64,000 nucleotides of DNA from Leucobacter chironomi DSM 19883 (GTDB lineage Bacteria; Actinomycetota; Actinomycetes; Actinomycetales; Microbacteriaceae), in assembly GCF_000421845.1 (NCBI RefSeq), contig NZ_ATXU01000001.1, positions 310,001 through 374,000 of the forward strand, in the 5' to 3' direction. Positions 61,995 to 64,000 of the stretch are shown here, piece after piece. Within the stretch, counting starts at the first letter, position 1, and each line of letters begins with the position of its first letter. A model generated the notes under the pieces. That model worked only from the letters and a program-made list of their open reading frames with translations, was not told the origin of the DNA and did no database searches. The translations under genes and the position numbers were made by a program.

Positions 61995-62858
61995 ATGTCC
62001 ACGCACCCCGGAACGCTGGCCGCCGAGGCCGCCGCGAGCTCGGCCCTCGCGCGCATCCGCGTCTACGCCGCCGCGCTCGGCCCGAGCGAGGGGGCGGTCG
62101 CGCGAGCGGTGCTGGATCACGCCGCCGAGGTGCCGCAGTGGTCGACGCAGCAGCTCGCCGCGGCCGCGGGCACCTCGGCGGCCACCGTGATCCGGGCCTG
62201 CCAGCGGCTGGGCTTCACGGGCTTCCAGCACCTGCGCCTCGAACTGGCGCGGGATGAGGCTCCCCCGGAGGCCGCCCCCGGCGACAGCGTCGACCGGGTG
62301 TTCGAGCGCGCCCGCGAGGCCCTGCTGCTCGGGCGGGACGCGGTCGACCGCGCCGCGCTCGCCGAGGCGGCCGCGGCCGTCGCCGGCGCCGGGCGCGTGT
62401 GCTTCACGGCCAACGGCTTCTCGGCGCCGCCGCTGCAGGACGCGGCCATGCGCTTCGCCACGATCGGGCGGGCGGTGGAGGCGCCGCTCGACATTCTCGC
62501 CCAGCAGTTCGCGGCGCACACCCTGGGGCCCGGCGACGTCTGCCTGGCACTCAGCCACTCCGGGGCGAACGCGCACACCCTCGCCGCCTGCCGGGCCGCG
62601 AAGCAGCGCGGTGCGACCGTCATCGCACTGTGCAGCTACCCGCGTGCGCCGATCCCGGAGCTCGCCGACGTGGTCGTCTCCACCGGCGCAGCGGGATCGC
62701 AGCACACGATCGACCCCTTCTTCGTGCGCCTCACCCACGCCGTGCTGCTGCACGCACTGGTGACAGCGGTCGCGGGCCGCCTCGGGTCCGCCGAGGCCGT
62801 CGACTCCCTCGACATGCGCTCGGTCGTGGCGCACGCCCTCACGGACGCTGACGCCTAG
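61995..62858 (+). CDS. MurR/RpiR-family transcriptional regulator
   Basis: 287 residues. N-terminal HTH_6 (VPQWSTQQLAAAAGTSAATVIRACQRLGFTGFQHLRLEL) and C-terminal SIS sugar-phosphate domain (VCFTANGFSAPPLQDAAMRFATIGR, LGPGDVCLALSHSGANAHTLAACRAAKQRGATVIALCSYP). The SIS domain shows SHSG, the phosphate-binding turn, so it probably senses a phosphosugar. The ATG at 61995 is leaderless-like. Upstream of a tyrosine phosphatase and metallophosphoesterase on the same strand. Confidence 0.92.
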   Translation: MSTHPGTLAAEAAASSALARIRVYAAALGPSEGAVARAVLDHAAEVPQWSTQQLAAAAGTSAATVIRACQRLGFTGFQHLRLELARDEAPPEAAPGDSVDRVFERAREALLLGRDAVDRAALAEAAAAVAGAGRVCFTANGFSAPPLQDAAMRFATIGRAVEAPLDILAQQFAAHTLGPGDVCLALSHSGANAHTLAACRAAKQRGATVIALCSYPRAPIPELADVVVSTGAAGSQHTIDPFFVRLTHAVLLHALVTAVAGRLGSAEAVDSLDMRSVVAHALTDADA

Positions 62859-62954
62859 CGCGGTCCCGGCCGGCGCGTTCCCGACTCTTCGCGCGCGGTT
62901 CCCTCCCCGTTCATCCTCCGGCCACCCGGCCCCTCGATAGTGGTGATGTAACGC

Positions 62955-62973
62955 GTTCCAGAAACTCTGGAAC
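62955..62973. promoter_or_regulatory. RpiR-type operator candidate
   Basis: GTTCCAGA-AAC-TCTGGAAC, a perfect 8-bp inverted repeat, 36 bp before the phosphatase start. TTCCA/TGGAA half sites are the usual core of MurR/RpiR operators. Confidence 0.65.
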
Positions 62974-63009
62974 AAAGCGGAATCACCGCCGCATCACCCG
63001 AGGAGTCCC

Positions 63010-63747
63010 GTGTTCGAATTCCCGCTCGACGGCAGCTACAACGCCCGCGCCATCGGCGCCGAGCGTGCACCGTGGCTCGTACGCGCAGCCGCGCTCGACG
63101 AGCTCACCGCCGACGGCGAGCGCGCCCTGCGCGACCGGGGCGTCGACCTCGTGATCGACCTGCGCGAACCCTCCGAGCGCGGCGCCCGCCGCCACTCCCT
63201 CGCCGTGCGCTCACTCCCCCTCTACGGCGAGCGCCCGCCGTCGAGCGGCACGATCGAGTCGGTCTACACCGGCCTCGTGCGGGATCGCGGCCCGCAGCTC
63301 GCCGCGGCCGTGATCGCGATCGCCGAGCACCCCGGCACCGCCGTCGTGCACTGCACCGCCGGCAAGGACCGCACCGGCCTCGTCGTCGCACTCGCCAGGC
63401 TGGCCGCGGGCGAGCCGCGCCGCGACGTGCTCGACGACTACGCGCGCTCGGGGTCGACGGTGCGCCCGGCCCGCCGCGAACTCGTCGCCCGGCAGCTCGA
63501 CGCGCTCGACCTCGCCGCGACCGCGCGGGCCGACGCCGAACGGCTGCACCTCGACAGCCCCGCCGAGGCCCTGCTCGCCGCCCTCGACCTCGTCGATCGG
63601 CTGGGCGGCGCGCACTCCTACCTGCTGCGGCACGGTGCCCGCACCGAGCACCTCTCCGCACTCGCCCGACGGGCGCCCGCCGCCGCACCCGCTCCGCCCG
63701 CCGCTGCACCCGCTCCGCCCGCCGCCGATCCCGAGCCGGTCCGATGA
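63010..63747 (+). CDS. Tyrosine/dual-specificity protein phosphatase
   Basis: 245 residues, PtpB-like (Y_phosphatase3) fold. N-terminal NARAIGAE and LRDRGVDLVIDLREPSERG, then the P loop HCTAGKDRTG with the Cys nucleophile and Arg (CX5R), and a helical C-terminal part. Targets may be phosphotyrosine or phosphoinositides. A Pro/Ala tail with a duplicated APAAAPAPPA unit ends it. GTG at 63010 follows CGAGGAGTCCC. Its stop overlaps the metallophosphoesterase start (ATGA). Confidence 0.9.
   Translation: MFEFPLDGSYNARAIGAERAPWLVRAAALDELTADGERALRDRGVDLVIDLREPSERGARRHSLAVRSLPLYGERPPSSGTIESVYTGLVRDRGPQLAAAVIAIAEHPGTAVVHCTAGKDRTGLVVALARLAAGEPRRDVLDDYARSGSTVRPARRELVARQLDALDLAATARADAERLHLDSPAEALLAALDLVDRLGGAHSYLLRHGARTEHLSALARRAPAAAPAPPAAAPAPPAADPEPVR
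63668..63722 (+). repeat. Tandem 18-bp repeat coding the Pro/Ala tail
   Basis: GCACCCGCTCCGCCCGCC occurs twice with a 3-nt gap inside the 3' end of the phosphatase gene, giving an APAPPA linker. Confidence 0.5.
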
Positions 63748-64000
63748 GCTCGGCGACCGGGCGCTTCACCGTACTGCACATCAGCGACGTGCACGCCACC
63801 GAGGAGGGGCTGCTCTACGGCACCGTCGACGGCGTCGGCCGTCTCGAACGCGTGGGCGAGTACGCGCGCTCGGTCGGCATGACGCCCGAGGCCGTCGTCA
63901 TCACGGGCGACCTCGCGCAGCGGGGCCACCCGGGAGCGTATCCCGCCGTCGCGCGCGCCTGCGACCGACTGGCCGAGATCGTGGGCGCCCCCGTCTTCAC
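63744..64000 (+). CDS. Metallophosphoesterase, 5' part (cut by window edge)
   Basis: The first 85 residues of a calcineurin-like phosphoesterase: FTVLHISDVHATEEG (metal Asp and His) and VVITGDLAQRGHPGAYPAVA (metal Asp). The Asn/His motifs lie beyond the window. ATG at 63744 overlaps the phosphatase stop, so the two are translated together. With RpiR nearby, action on a phosphodiester or sugar phosphate is plausible. Confidence 0.85.
   Translation, partial: MSSATGRFTVLHISDVHATEEGLLYGTVDGVGRLERVGEYARSVGMTPEAVVITGDLAQRGHPGAYPAVARACDRLAEIVGAPVF

Overview
The window is high-GC DNA from an actinobacterium, most likely of the Microbacteriaceae (Leucobacter-like). The evidence is a strong G/C preference at third codon positions, many GTG and TTG starts, many transcripts that appear leaderless, and a core gene neighbourhood (ychF, ispH, xseA, xseB, DUF4245, beta-carbonic anhydrase, fumC, PhoH2, glpX) that is also clustered in Mycobacterium tuberculosis. 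The exact genus is inference. I found no rRNA, tRNA, CRISPR array, transposase or phage gene.

Layout. 1-5.1 kb: a small alarmone synthetase (cut by the window edge), then single-gene units for detoxification or stress (two VOC proteins, a DinB protein, an alpha/beta hydrolase, a PhnA/YjdM-like zinc-ribbon protein, a DUF4287 protein, a maleylpyruvate-isomerase-like protein, an epimerase). 5.2-21.9 kb: one giant secreted surface protein of about 5,426 residues on the minus strand. It has a signal peptide, eight SdrD-B-like repeats near its C terminus and an LALTG sorting signal, and it is translationally coupled to a small membrane protein. 21.9-22.5 kb: the only long gene-free stretch. 22.5-28.6 kb: ychF, a DnaQ-like exonuclease, rmuC, and divergent glpX and fba. 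28.8-34.4 kb: an apparent accessory insertion, with an amidohydrolase plus a polar amino acid-type ABC transporter and a divergent LacI-family regulator. 34.4-42.3 kb: ispH, xseAB, DUF4245, carbonic anhydrase, fumC, a GDSL lipase and PhoH2. 42.5-49.6 kb: mtnA followed by a BMP-type nucleoside ABC transporter, a DUF985 cupin and a TetR regulator. 49.7-52.2 kb: an overlapping GntR(YtrA)/DUF1648/CPBP operon. 52.4-56.6 kb: a probable glutarate operon (CaiB/BaiF CoA-transferase and glutaryl-CoA dehydrogenase) with a divergent PucR regulator. 56.6-60.8 kb: two hypothetical proteins, N-acetylglutamate synthase and ClpC. 61-64 kb: a DUF2975/XRE pair, an RpiR regulator, a tyrosine phosphatase and the start of a metallophosphoesterase.

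Regulation visible in the DNA. At least a dozen genes have a TANNNT box ending 6-8 nt before the start codon, the usual arrangement for leaderless actinobacterial transcripts. Palindromic candidate operators lie next to the LacI, GntR, PucR, XRE and RpiR genes. Many gene ends carry near-perfect GC-rich hairpins of 15-23 bp without a U tract, often between convergent genes.

The most unusual object is the giant sortase-type surface protein with its small coupled membrane protein. Other points of interest are the LacI-controlled amidohydrolase/transport operon, the mtnA-nucleoside transporter association, and a three-hairpin leader in front of phoH.
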